The notes under the pieces: model-generated
The model's database searches: none
The model's input: only the letters and a program-made list of their open reading frames with translations
Told to the model about the DNA's origin: nothing
Shown: positions 56,085-64,000 of the stretch, one piece after another
Numbering within the stretch: position 1 is the stretch's first letter
How the letters are laid out: each line of letters opens with the position of its first letter
From: Paracoccus gahaiensis
Lineage (GTDB): Bacteria > Pseudomonadota > Alphaproteobacteria > Rhodobacterales > Rhodobacteraceae
Length of the DNA stretch: 64,000 bases
NCBI RefSeq assembly: GCF_005048225.1
Contig: NZ_SUNI01000001.1
Coordinates: 62,001-126,000 of the forward strand
Direction of reading: 5' to 3'
Translations under genes and position numbers: made by a program

Positions 56085-59000
56085 TCGGAATCCTCGGGTC
56101 CGGGCGGGGGGGCGGCGCCGGGATCGCCCTCGGTCCGGATGCGCTCGACCATGACGGCGGCCAGCCGGGCGGCGGTCATCTCTTCGGTGACGGGCAGGCT
56201 GGACAGGGCGGTCCCGAAACGGCGCTCGATGTCCAGGCGCAGCTCCATCGCCATCAGCGAATCGATGCCATAGCGGTTGAAGGGGCGATGCGGGTCGAAC
56301 TGGTCGGGCGGCAGGCGCATGATGGCCGACAGGATGTCGCGCAGCTCGGCCTCGACCAAGGCCAGCGCGGCGGGCCAGTCCAGCTGGCGCAGGCGGTCGG
56401 CCAGCTCGCCCTCGGCCCGGGCCAAGGCGGCGCCTTCGGCCACCAGCCTGCCGAACATGGCGCTGCCCAGGCCCGGCAGCAGGGGCGCGAGGCGTCCCCA
56501 GTGCAGCGGCGCCAGGACGTGATCGCCGGGCTGGGGATCACGCAGCGCGGCGCCCAGTTCGGCCAGCAGCTGCGGCGTGGACAGGAAGCCCAAGCCCTCC
56601 ATCCGCGACAGCTGCAGCGCCACGGCGGCGTTGCGCGTCAGATAGCCCGCGTCGCGCAGCGCCCCCCAGCCTAGGGCGCGGACCGGATGGCCTTCGTCCC
56701 GCAGCTGCCGGGCCAGAGCGGCAAGCGCGCAATTGGCGGCGCTGTAGGCGACCTGCCCCGGATTGCCCAGATAGGCCGCGATCGAGGAGAACAGGACCAC
56801 ATGGTCGGGCGCCAGCCTGCCCTGCCGCAGCAGCCCCGCCAGCACCTGCGCGACGCCCAGCTTGGCCCGGATCACCTGTCCCGCCTCGACCGGGTCCAGA
56901 TCGCGCAGCAGCCGGTCGCGCAGGACCATCGCGGCATGGATCACCCCGCCGACCCGCTGTCCCTGCAGCCCGTCCAGGAACGCTTCCATCGCTCGGGGAT
57001 CGGTGGCATCGACGGCATGCACCGAGACGGTCGCGGCGGACTGCGCCCATCGCCCGATCCGGCCATTGCCCGGGCGGATCTCTCCGCCGCGCGACAGCAG
57101 GTGGACATGGGCCGAGCCCTGATCCAGAAGCCAGCGCGCCAGCCTAAGGCCCAGGCCGCCAGTGCCACCGAGGATCACCCAAGCGTCGCGCACGGGCCGG
57201 CGCAGCGGCAGGCGCGGGCAGGGCGGGCGGATCACGATCTTGCCGCTGTGCCGCGCGGCCAGCATGTGGCGGAACGCCTCTTCGGCCATCTCGGCGGGGA
57301 AGGGGGTGACCGGAACCGGTCGCAGCGCGCCCGTCGCAAAGGCCGCCCGCAGGGCCGCCAGGATCGCCCTGACCCGATCCGGATCGGCGGCCAGGCGCTG
57401 GTCCAGATCCATGCCGAAATAGGTCAGGTTGCGGGCGAAGGGGCGCAGGTCCATCTGCGTGCCCTCCAGATAGTCGCGCTTGCCCAGTTCGACGAAGCGG
57501 CCGAAGGGTGCTAGGCAGTCGACCGACCGCGCCATCGCCTCGCCCGACAGGCTGTTCAGCACGACATCGACGCCCCGCCCGCCCGTGGCGCGCATCAGAT
57601 CGGCGGCAAAGCCCAGATCGCGGCTGTCGAAGGCGGCCTCGGCCCCGGTGGCCCGCGCCAGCGCCCGCTTTTCGGGCGTGCCGGCGGTCGCGAAGACCCG
57701 AGCGCCGACCAGCCGGGCGATCTGGATCGCCGCAAGGCCCACCCCGCCGGCGCCGCCATGGATCAGCACCGTCTCGCCCGGCTGCAGGGCGGCCAGATTG
57801 CGCAAGGCCTCCCATGCGGTGACGAAGGCAACCGGCAGGCCCGCCGCCGCGTCCGGGTCGATCCCGTCCGGCAGGGTCGTGACCGAGGCCGCGGGCAGGA
57901 TCAGCCGGGTGGCAAAGGCCGAGGCGGCAAAGCCCATCACCTGCGTGCCCGCAGCCAGGTCCACCCCCGGCCCGGCGCGCCGGACGGTTCCGGCATATTC
58001 CATGCCCATCCCCGCCCCCGAGGCGCCCGCATCCAGGATGCGTTCGGACAGAAGGCCCCGGGCGGACATGACATCGCGGAAATTGAGCCCGGTGGCGGCG
58101 ACCTCGATCTCGACCTCGCCGGCGCGGGGGGCGCGCAGGGGCAGGGGCTGCCAGCCGAGGCTGTCGAGCCGCCCGGGGTCGCGCTGATCCAGATGCAGGG
58201 CGGGGGCCGCGTCGGGGCGCGGCGACAGGGGCTGCACGCGATCCGCTGTCAGGCCGTCGCGGCCAGAATGGGCGGCGGTTTCGGCCTCGGTCAGGGCGAT
58301 CAGCCGGGCCAAAGCCGCCGCGTCGGGGGCGGGCCCGGTCAGGGTCAGGAGGCGGATCGCCAAGGCCCCGGCCTCGTTCGCCGCCGTGACCATGATCGAG
58401 CGCAGGCCGGCGGCGAGGATCGCGAAATCGGGATCGTTGTCGGGATCGGCGGCGATCAGCAGGATCGGCGGGCCGGGCTGCGACAGGGCAGCCTTGACGG
58501 CCATCATGGCACGGACCAGCCCCTGGGTCAGGTCCATGCCGGGGCGATGCAGATGGGTCAGGACCCGGTGGGAGGGCTTGCCCTCGGCCTTGCAGCCCTG
58601 CAGTGCGGCGGCCAGATCCTCGGGCAGGGGTGCGGCGGGCCCGAGGTCGAGGGCGATCTGCGCCACCTGCGCGGGCATCGGGTCGGGGGTCCGCCGCCAG
58701 GCGGACAGCCGCAGCGTCAGACCCTCCGCCTCGAGATCGCCTTCGGGCCAGTCGATCTGTGGGGCACCCGCGGGCCGCAGCGCCAGGGCCAGGCCGCCCG
58801 GGGCCAGCGCCTCGGCAACCATGCCCCCCGCCGGGACCGGCCCCGCGATCAGGATCAGGTCGCTGCCCCCCGGGGCCGGGCTGTCGGTCACCCAGGGCAT
58901 CAGGTCGGGCGGCAGGACCTGCACCAGCAGGCTGCGATCGCCCGGATCCGCTGCCGCGACCCGGATGTCGTCCAGCCGCGCATCATCGGCAAGTTCACGC

Positions 59001-62000
59001 AGCAGGGCGACATCGGGCAGACCGAGGATCAGCAGAGAGCATCGCTGACCTTGGGGCCAGAGGCGCAGCAGATCGCGCAGGATCCGGCCCGCATGGGACC
59101 AGAGCCGCCGCCGGACCAGCCCGTGCAGCGCGGTGTCGCGGGGATCACGCCCCTCGGCGGCGATCATCATCGCGCGCAGATCGTCCGCCAGATCGGGGTC
59201 CTGATGCAGCGCGAGGGCCAGCGCCGCGTCCTGGCCCTGCCCGGCCTCGACCGCCGCACGCAGGGACGACAGCGCCACGTCCAGCGGACCGGGACGCCCG
59301 GGGTGATCGCGCGTCAGCCGGTCCACCAGCCGGGCCGGATTGCTGAACTTGCGGGGCAGTCGCACCGGATCGTCGGGCAGGCGCAGGCGCACGCGGCGGT
59401 CGATCAGCCGCAGGGGCGCGATGCGCGTCGCCGCATCCAGATGCACGACCGAGAATTCGGCATCCTCGATCACGGCGACCGGGGTGTCCTGCGCATCGAA
59501 CAGCGCGATCCGTGCCAGAAGCGAGCGCCTCCGATGCCGGGTAAGGGTGATCTGGGCCAGATGCGGGACCACGCCCGGCTGGTACAGCTGCAGATGCCCC
59601 ATCCGCGTCGGCAGCAGGGTCGCCCCCTCGTGCAGCCGCCCGGCCAGCTCGCGCGCGGCGGGATCGGTCCGGTCGCGCAAAGCGGGCAGGATGGCCGCCA
59701 GCCCGTGAAACGCCCCGTCCAGGGCGGTCGGGTCCAGCAGGAAGCGGCGCGCGACCTGAGCGGGGGCCAGTTGCAGCCGGACCGAGCCGGCCCCAAGCGT
59801 CTGCAGCGCGGCCATGCGCCGGAAGGCCGGGCCATAGTCCAGGCCCACCGCCGCCAGATCATCGTACAGATCCTCGGGGTCCTGCGGACGGCCCCGGCGC
59901 GAGGGTGCATGCGGGGCGGCCAGGGCGGTGCCGCGCCGGACTACGCCCCGGGCCAGCGCGACCCAGGCCACCTCGGACAGGCGCGGGCGCATCTGCAGGG
60001 TCAGGGCGCCGGAAGCCTCGTCGATGCGCGTGCGGATCCGCAGCCCGTCGCCCTCGATCACGGCGGGGGCGAGGATGTCGAAATGCAGCAGCTGCAGCGG
60101 CTGGTCGGGCCAGAGGCTGGCGGCGGCGCCCAGGGCCATCTCGACCAGCGTGGCCGCGGCCAGCACGATCCGCCCGCCGACCTTGTGATCGGCCAGCCAG
60201 GCGGGATGGCTGGGGGTCATGTCCGTCACCCAGAGGGGGGCATCGACCTCGGCCCGGCGTCCGGCCAGAGGGCGCGGACCGGCGGCGCCATAGACGTCCA
60301 GCCCGTCGGGGGTCGGCTGGGTCCGGTAATCCTGTTCGTCCCACGGGTAGGCCGGCATGTCCGGGGCGGGGCCGCTGCGGGACCCGCCCAAAGCCTCGGG
60401 GCGGACCGGAACGCCCGCCACCCAGGCCCGCGCCGCCTGCCGACCGGGGGGGGTGCCGTCCTGCGGTGGCTGCGGCTGGAAATGCTCCAGCGCAACCCCG
60501 CCGAAGCGGGCGATGTCGCGGATATTGCCCGGAAAGACGGGGGTGGGAGAGACCTCGACCAGATGGCAGGGCCCGTCCTTGGCCAGCGCCGCCGCGGCAT
60601 CGGCAAAGCGCACCGGGTCGCGGGCATTGCGCCACAGATAGTCCAGCCCCATGTCGCCGGGCCGCATTACCCGGCCAAGCGCCGAAGCGCCGATCTGCAT
60701 CCGGGGCGCCGCAAAGACGAGGCCCGCCAGATCGGCCATGAAACGGTCGCGCAGCGGCTCGACCAGCGGTGAATGATAGGGGATCTCGACCTTGAGACGC
60801 ACCAGCGGCAGCCGCTTGCCGGCGATGCTGACCCGCGCCAGCCGCGCGATTGCCGCCTCGGATCCGGCCACCGTGACCGAGCGCGGGCTGTTCACCGCCG
60901 CGATGGCCAGATCGGGCAGGTCCAGCCCGGCCATTGCGCGGGTCACATCGGCCTCGGACGCCGCCAGCACGGCCATGCCGCCCTGACCCCGCAGCGCCTC
61001 GAAGGCGGTGGACCGGGTGACGATGATGCGGGCCGCCGCCCTCAGATCCAGGCAGCCCGCGACATGCAGGGCCGCGATCTCTCCGACGGAATGGCCGATC
61101 ACGGCGTCGCAATCCAGCCCGGCGGCCAGCAGGCTGCGCGCCTGCGCGATCTGAAGGCCGAACAGCAGGGGCTGGGCGACCAGCGGGCTGGACAGACGCT
61201 CGGCCAGATCGGGGGCGTGCAGGAGTCCGGCCAGATCACCGACGCCCATCGCGGCCATGGCATCGGCCACCTCGTCGAAGGTCGCGCGAAAGATCGGATC
61301 AAGGCGGTATTCCGCGACGCCCATGCCCGGCACCTGCGCGCCATTGCCGGGAAAGGCCAGCACGCCGCGCGCCTGTCCCCGACCCGCGAGGCCGCGCAAC
61401 GGACCCTCCTCCTCCGCCAGAAGTCCCCCAGACATCGCCTCCGGCAGCGGCAGCGCCAGCCGGTGCGGCAGGGCCATCCGCACGGCCGCAGCGGCGCAGA
61501 GGGCGGCACCCTCGGCCTCGGGGACATCCCGCAGACGCCCGGCCCAGCCCGCCGCCAGCCGGTCGAGCGAGCCTTGCGAGGCGGCGGAGAGCAGCAGCCA
61601 AGGGGCCTCGGGCGGTGGGGGCAGGGCGACCGGATGCAGACGGGGCGCCGGCGGCGGCGCCTCGGCCAGGATCGCGGCGACATTGGTGCCGCCGAAGCCG
61701 AACGAGTTCAACCCCGCCACCAGCCGCCCCGGCCCAAGCGGCAGCAGCGCGGTGTTGACCCGCAGGTTCAGCCCGTCGAAGTCGATGTTCGGATTGGGCG
61801 AGCTGAAATGCAGCGACGCGGGCAGGGCGCGATGCTGCATCGCCAGCAGCACCTTGGCCAGGCCGACCAGCCCCGCCGCAGGCTCGGCATGGCCGAAATT
61901 GGTCTTGGCAGAGCCGAGGAGCAGCGGCGCGCGGCGCAACTGGCCGATGGCCTGACCGATGGCCCGCGCCTCGACCGGGTCGCCCACCTGGGTGCCGGTG

Positions 62001-62959
62001 CCATGCGCCTCGTAGAAGGACAGGTCGTCGGGATCGCAGCCGCTGCGGTCCAGCACCTCGTCCAGCAGGCTTTCCTGACGCGCGGCCGAGGGCACGGTCA
62101 GCGCCGAGGCCCCGCCATCGGTGTTCACCCCGGTCGCCAGCAACCGTGCCCGGCGCCGCGCCATCATCCGGTCGGCCACGTCGGGATGCTGCAGGACCAG
62201 CGCCACGCAGGCCTCGGACCGGACATAGCCGTCCGCCCCGGCATCGAAGGTGCGGCACAGCCCGGTGGGCGACATCATCCGCGCCTGCGAGAAGCCGACG
62301 AAGCCCCCCGGCGTCATCAGCACATGCACCCCGCCGACGATGGCCGTGTCCACCTGGCCCGTCCGGATCGCCTCGGACGCCTGGTGCATCGCAAAGAGCG
62401 ACGAGGCGCAGGCCGCATCCAGCACATAGCTGGGTCCGCCGAAATCGAAGACCGAGGACACCCGGTTGGCGATGATGCACAGCGTGTTGCCAAGCGAGAA
62501 GCTGGAGCCGGACCGCGCCGTGTCCGAATAATAGGGCCAGAGGTTCTCGACCAGCGAGGCGCCGACGAAGACCCCGGTGCGGGGCCCCGCCAGATCGCGC
62601 GGCGACAGGCCCGCATCCTCGATCGCCTCCCACACGGTCTGCAGCATCAGGCGCTGCTGCGGATCGGTGTCGATGGCCTCGCGCGGGGTGATGCCGAAGA
62701 AGCCCGCGTCGAACCGGAAGACGTCGTCCAGCTGGCCCGAGGCCAGCGAATAGGCCTTGCCGCGGCGGTTCTGGAACGGGTCGGCATAGAGGTCCGGGTC
62801 GAACAGCCCGTCGCGCAAGGTCCCGATGGTGCAGCGTCCGTCGCGCAGGACCTGCCACATGCGGTCCCGCCCCCGCGCCCCGGGAACCCGGCAGCCGATC
62901 CCGCTGATGACCGGACCTTCGGTCTGGGAGGAAGGCGCCTGCAGCGGGGTCTTGGGCAT
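56081..62959 (-). CDS. Single-module reducing type I polyketide synthase (KS-AT-DH-ER-KR-ACP)
   Basis: 2292 aa from ATG 62959 (MPKTPLQAPSSQTEG); a TTG 12 codons upstream is an alternative. KS: Cys in LDAACASSLFA (about 185) and His in EAHGTGTQVGD and NFGHAEPAAG. AT: VIGHSVGEIAALH (about 620). DH: WLADHKVGGRIV (about 922; the usual Pro is Ala) and TALDGAFHGL. A stretch of about 400 residues (1170-1600) has no clear domain. ER: LIHGGAGGVGLAAIQ (about 1736). KR: VILGGTGGLGLRLA (about 1930) with FSSIAAYLGNPGQVAYSAAN. ACP: RYGIDSLMAME (about 2233). No thioesterase or loading domain, so it probably acts iteratively and releases its chain through a partner. Confidence 0.93.
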   Translation of the reverse strand: MPKTPLQAPSSQTEGPVISGIGCRVPGARGRDRMWQVLRDGRCTIGTLRDGLFDPDLYADPFQNRRGKAYSLASGQLDDVFRFDAGFFGITPREAIDTDPQQRLMLQTVWEAIEDAGLSPRDLAGPRTGVFVGASLVENLWPYYSDTARSGSSFSLGNTLCIIANRVSSVFDFGGPSYVLDAACASSLFAMHQASEAIRTGQVDTAIVGGVHVLMTPGGFVGFSQARMMSPTGLCRTFDAGADGYVRSEACVALVLQHPDVADRMMARRRARLLATGVNTDGGASALTVPSAARQESLLDEVLDRSGCDPDDLSFYEAHGTGTQVGDPVEARAIGQAIGQLRRAPLLLGSAKTNFGHAEPAAGLVGLAKVLLAMQHRALPASLHFSSPNPNIDFDGLNLRVNTALLPLGPGRLVAGLNSFGFGGTNVAAILAEAPPPAPRLHPVALPPPPEAPWLLLSAASQGSLDRLAAGWAGRLRDVPEAEGAALCAAAAVRMALPHRLALPLPEAMSGGLLAEEEGPLRGLAGRGQARGVLAFPGNGAQVPGMGVAEYRLDPIFRATFDEVADAMAAMGVGDLAGLLHAPDLAERLSSPLVAQPLLFGLQIAQARSLLAAGLDCDAVIGHSVGEIAALHVAGCLDLRAAARIIVTRSTAFEALRGQGGMAVLAASEADVTRAMAGLDLPDLAIAAVNSPRSVTVAGSEAAIARLARVSIAGKRLPLVRLKVEIPYHSPLVEPLRDRFMADLAGLVFAAPRMQIGASALGRVMRPGDMGLDYLWRNARDPVRFADAAAALAKDGPCHLVEVSPTPVFPGNIRDIARFGGVALEHFQPQPPQDGTPPGRQAARAWVAGVPVRPEALGGSRSGPAPDMPAYPWDEQDYRTQPTPDGLDVYGAAGPRPLAGRRAEVDAPLWVTDMTPSHPAWLADHKVGGRIVLAAATLVEMALGAAASLWPDQPLQLLHFDILAPAVIEGDGLRIRTRIDEASGALTLQMRPRLSEVAWVALARGVVRRGTALAAPHAPSRRGRPQDPEDLYDDLAAVGLDYGPAFRRMAALQTLGAGSVRLQLAPAQVARRFLLDPTALDGAFHGLAAILPALRDRTDPAARELAGRLHEGATLLPTRMGHLQLYQPGVVPHLAQITLTRHRRRSLLARIALFDAQDTPVAVIEDAEFSVVHLDAATRIAPLRLIDRRVRLRLPDDPVRLPRKFSNPARLVDRLTRDHPGRPGPLDVALSSLRAAVEAGQGQDAALALALHQDPDLADDLRAMMIAAEGRDPRDTALHGLVRRRLWSHAGRILRDLLRLWPQGQRCSLLILGLPDVALLRELADDARLDDIRVAAADPGDRSLLVQVLPPDLMPWVTDSPAPGGSDLILIAGPVPAGGMVAEALAPGGLALALRPAGAPQIDWPEGDLEAEGLTLRLSAWRRTPDPMPAQVAQIALDLGPAAPLPEDLAAALQGCKAEGKPSHRVLTHLHRPGMDLTQGLVRAMMAVKAALSQPGPPILLIAADPDNDPDFAILAAGLRSIMVTAANEAGALAIRLLTLTGPAPDAAALARLIALTEAETAAHSGRDGLTADRVQPLSPRPDAAPALHLDQRDPGRLDSLGWQPLPLRAPRAGEVEIEVAATGLNFRDVMSARGLLSERILDAGASGAGMGMEYAGTVRRAGPGVDLAAGTQVMGFAASAFATRLILPAASVTTLPDGIDPDAAAGLPVAFVTAWEALRNLAALQPGETVLIHGGAGGVGLAAIQIARLVGARVFATAGTPEKRALARATGAEAAFDSRDLGFAADLMRATGGRGVDVVLNSLSGEAMARSVDCLAPFGRFVELGKRDYLEGTQMDLRPFARNLTYFGMDLDQRLAADPDRVRAILAALRAAFATGALRPVPVTPFPAEMAEEAFRHMLAARHSGKIVIRPPCPRLPLRRPVRDAWVILGGTGGLGLRLARWLLDQGSAHVHLLSRGGEIRPGNGRIGRWAQSAATVSVHAVDATDPRAMEAFLDGLQGQRVGGVIHAAMVLRDRLLRDLDPVEAGQVIRAKLGVAQVLAGLLRQGRLAPDHVVLFSSIAAYLGNPGQVAYSAANCALAALARQLRDEGHPVRALGWGALRDAGYLTRNAAVALQLSRMEGLGFLSTPQLLAELGAALRDPQPGDHVLAPLHWGRLAPLLPGLGSAMFGRLVAEGAALARAEGELADRLRQLDWPAALALVEAELRDILSAIMRLPPDQFDPHRPFNRYGIDSLMAMELRLDIERRFGTALSSLPVTEEMTAARLAAVMVERIRTEGDPGAAPPPGPEDSE

Positions 62960-63010
62960 GGGGTCGATCGTTCCGGGACTGGGCGTGACGTGCAAAGGCG
63001 GCAGGCGCGC

Positions 63011-63523
63011 CTAGAGCCGCATGAAGTAGTTCCCGCCCAGATGCGTCGCCCCGTTCGACCGCAGCACCAGGTCGGTCTCCTCCATCGCGATGCCGGAGAC
63101 GACGTTGAACATGATGCCCTTCGATCCGCGCGGCGCCGACCAGCCACGCACCGCCAGCATGATCCGCTGCCAGACATAGCTGCCGATCTCGGTCGAGCGG
63201 ATGTCGCTGCGGACATAGACCGTGTGCATGATCGTCACCCAGGTCTGGCGGCTGCCCATCAGCGGCGAGAAGTAGAAATAGGCGAAAGCCACCGGCTCTC
63301 CCTCGAATTCGATATAGACCGAGCCATGGAAGCCGGTCTCGGCCTTCAGGTCACTGATGACCTTTTCCAGCTGCGGCTGGTCGAAGGGCATGTCGGAGAA
63401 CATGCTTTCCTTGTGCAGCTGGCGGGCCAGCGGCAGGATCCTGTCCAAGTCGATGGCATCCTTGCCGAACTGGACCGAGATCTTGCGGAGCGTTGAGGCG
63501 GGGAGGGTTGTTTCGATGCTCAT
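63011..63523 (-). CDS. GNAT-family acetyltransferase upstream of the PKS
   Basis: 170 aa from ATG 63523; a TTG two codons upstream is possible. The GNAT fold is suggested by VYIEFEGEPVAFAYFYFSPL (beta4), TVYVRSDIRSTEIGSYVWQR (acetyl-CoA loop region after beta4) and a C-terminal GIMFNVVSG stretch. Members transfer acetyl or longer acyl groups from CoA or ACP. It precedes the PKS by about 50 bases, so it might take the polyketide chain as an acyl donor, which is inference. Its start codon lies 5 bases after a terminator T-run, with only GGA as a ribosome site. Confidence 0.65.
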   Translation of the reverse strand: MSIETTLPASTLRKISVQFGKDAIDLDRILPLARQLHKESMFSDMPFDQPQLEKVISDLKAETGFHGSVYIEFEGEPVAFAYFYFSPLMGSRQTWVTIMHTVYVRSDIRSTEIGSYVWQRIMLAVRGWSAPRGSKGIMFNVVSGIAMEETDLVLRSNGATHLGGNYFMRL

Positions 63524-63527
63524 GTCC

Positions 63528-63564
63528 AAAAATTAGCCCACCTTGCCTCAGCAGCAAAGTGGGC
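63528..63564 (-). terminator. Terminator-like hairpin just before the GNAT start
   Basis: Minus strand: an 11-bp stem with one G-T pair (arms 63564-63554 and 63546-63536), 7-base loop, then TAATTTTT. It lies 26 bases past the Hint-protein stop and ends within 5 bases of the GNAT start codon. Intrinsic terminator, possibly an attenuator of the polyketide cassette. Confidence 0.75.
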
Positions 63565-63589
63565 CTTTCCATAAGGTTATATGAAAATC

Positions 63590-64000
63590 TTACGCGTAGA
63601 GCGGCCGATCGTTCTTGGCGTGGCGGGCAGCCAGGGTCCGGCTTTCGCGCCCCTTCAGGAAGGGCAGGGCCGAGGCTGCGGGGTGGTCGGCTTCGACCAG
63701 ATCGTCGAGGTTCGGGAAGATCTCCCGGATCTCGCGCAGCTGGTCCTCGTTCAGGAAGCTGATCGCCTGGCGGCCCGGATAGAGGCTTTCGGCCTCGATC
63801 CCCTCGACCGACAGGATCTGGTGCTCGTCCAGCATGATGTGGAAATACTGCACGCTGCGCACATCGCCGTCGACATCGATGCCGTTCACGCCGACCAGCT
63901 GCTTGATCGAGACCAGAACCTCGGCGCTGCCGAACATGCGCTCGGCGATGGTCGAGCGGACCACGACCCGGTGCTGCGGCGAGAAGCTGACATCGCGGGT
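63590..64000 (-). CDS. Hint-domain protein, N-terminal part beyond window
   Basis: The last 136 codons are visible; the frame stays open to the right edge. The edge residues read RDVSFSPQHRVVVRS, a typical Hint (Hedgehog/intein-type) block with the SPxHR motif, followed by FGSAEVLVSIKQLVG, VQYFHIMLDEHQILSVEGIE and an ending LPFLKGRESRTL. Many Rhodobacterales proteins carry such a C-terminal Hint_2 domain, often on secreted calcium-binding proteins; the rest of this one cannot be seen. It is followed by the terminator-like hairpin before the GNAT gene. Confidence 0.75.
   Translation of the reverse strand, partial: TRDVSFSPQHRVVVRSTIAERMFGSAEVLVSIKQLVGVNGIDVDGDVRSVQYFHIMLDEHQILSVEGIEAESLYPGRQAISFLNEDQLREIREIFPNLDDLVEADHPAASALPFLKGRESRTLAARHAKNDRPLYA

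Noticed and set aside
57758..63496. Two very long open frames opposite the PKS (1004 and 907 codons)
   Set aside because: They mirror PKS codons, are rich in Arg, Gln, Gly and His, and show no motif. They are shadows of the GC-rich PKS gene.

Overview
This is a 64-kb piece of a high-GC alphaproteobacterial chromosome, most likely from the Rhodobacterales and close to Paracoccus or Rhodobacter. The reasons are the gene content and order (a ccmE-endolysin-holin-ccmF-ccmH block, a fused IspDF, a SUV3-like helicase next to an S4 protein, FdxA and CarD, pccA/pccB with methylmalonyl-CoA mutase, and a PleD/DUF3572 divergon), the strong G/C bias at third codon positions, and the many 4-base ATGA or GTGA gene overlaps. 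This placement is inferred from reading the sequence; no database was searched. I found no rRNA, tRNA, CRISPR array or replication origin.

Layout. 1-4.6 kb: two cyclophilins (the first cut by the window edge), pgk, class I aldolase and homoserine dehydrogenase. 4.7-16.2 kb: a glycosyltransferase/sulfotransferase pair, then the propionyl-CoA assimilation block (methylmalonyl-CoA mutase, pccA, pccB) interleaved with two DUF4174 proteins, small lipoproteins and membrane proteins. 16.4-21.5 kb: alanine racemase coupled to an MlaEF-type ABC transporter, then phoH-ybeY-corC. 21.6-28.2 kb: a lysophospholipase-like hydrolase, an SCP2 protein, a TPR protein, the SUV3-like helicase with a long disordered RG-rich tail, an S4 protein, ferredoxin FdxA and CarD. 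28.3-33.2 kb: Mn-pyrophosphatase, a HAD phosphatase, a MaoC protein, RibF, a YcgN-like protein and threonine aldolase. 33.2-37.4 kb (minus): purL-ispDF-pgpA-pncC. 37.7-42.2 kb: a LysR regulator divergent from a fused indolepyruvate ferredoxin oxidoreductase. 42.2-47.3 kb: murI and the ccmE/F/H genes, split by a gene-transfer-agent-type endolysin/holin pair with an exact CtrA motif in front. 47.3-49.2 kb: an enoyl-CoA hydratase, a Nudix protein and DUF983.

49.3-52.7 kb is a cyclic-di-GMP signalling island. It holds a PleD-like diguanylate cyclase whose receiver domains look degenerate, DUF3572, an H-NOX-like (HNOB) protein that has lost its heme-ligand histidine, and its HNOBA-GGDEF partner. 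An apparently complete IS5-family element (52706-53536) then sits exactly in the TA shared by two convergent stop codons, and both stops are rebuilt. 53.5-63.5 kb is a minus-strand cassette: a GNAT acetyltransferase, a single-module reducing type I polyketide synthase (KS-AT-DH-ER-KR-ACP, no thioesterase), a protein with a deformylase-like N terminus and a possible Rossmann-type C terminus, and a GT4 glycosyltransferase. It lies behind a terminator-like hairpin that ends next to the first start codon. A Hint-domain protein runs off the right edge.

The parts most likely to be new are the polyketide/glycosyltransferase cassette with its deformylase-like protein, the heme-less H-NOX/cyclase pair, and the CtrA-marked lysis cassette inside the cytochrome c maturation locus. 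All functional statements are predictions from sequence motifs and gene order.
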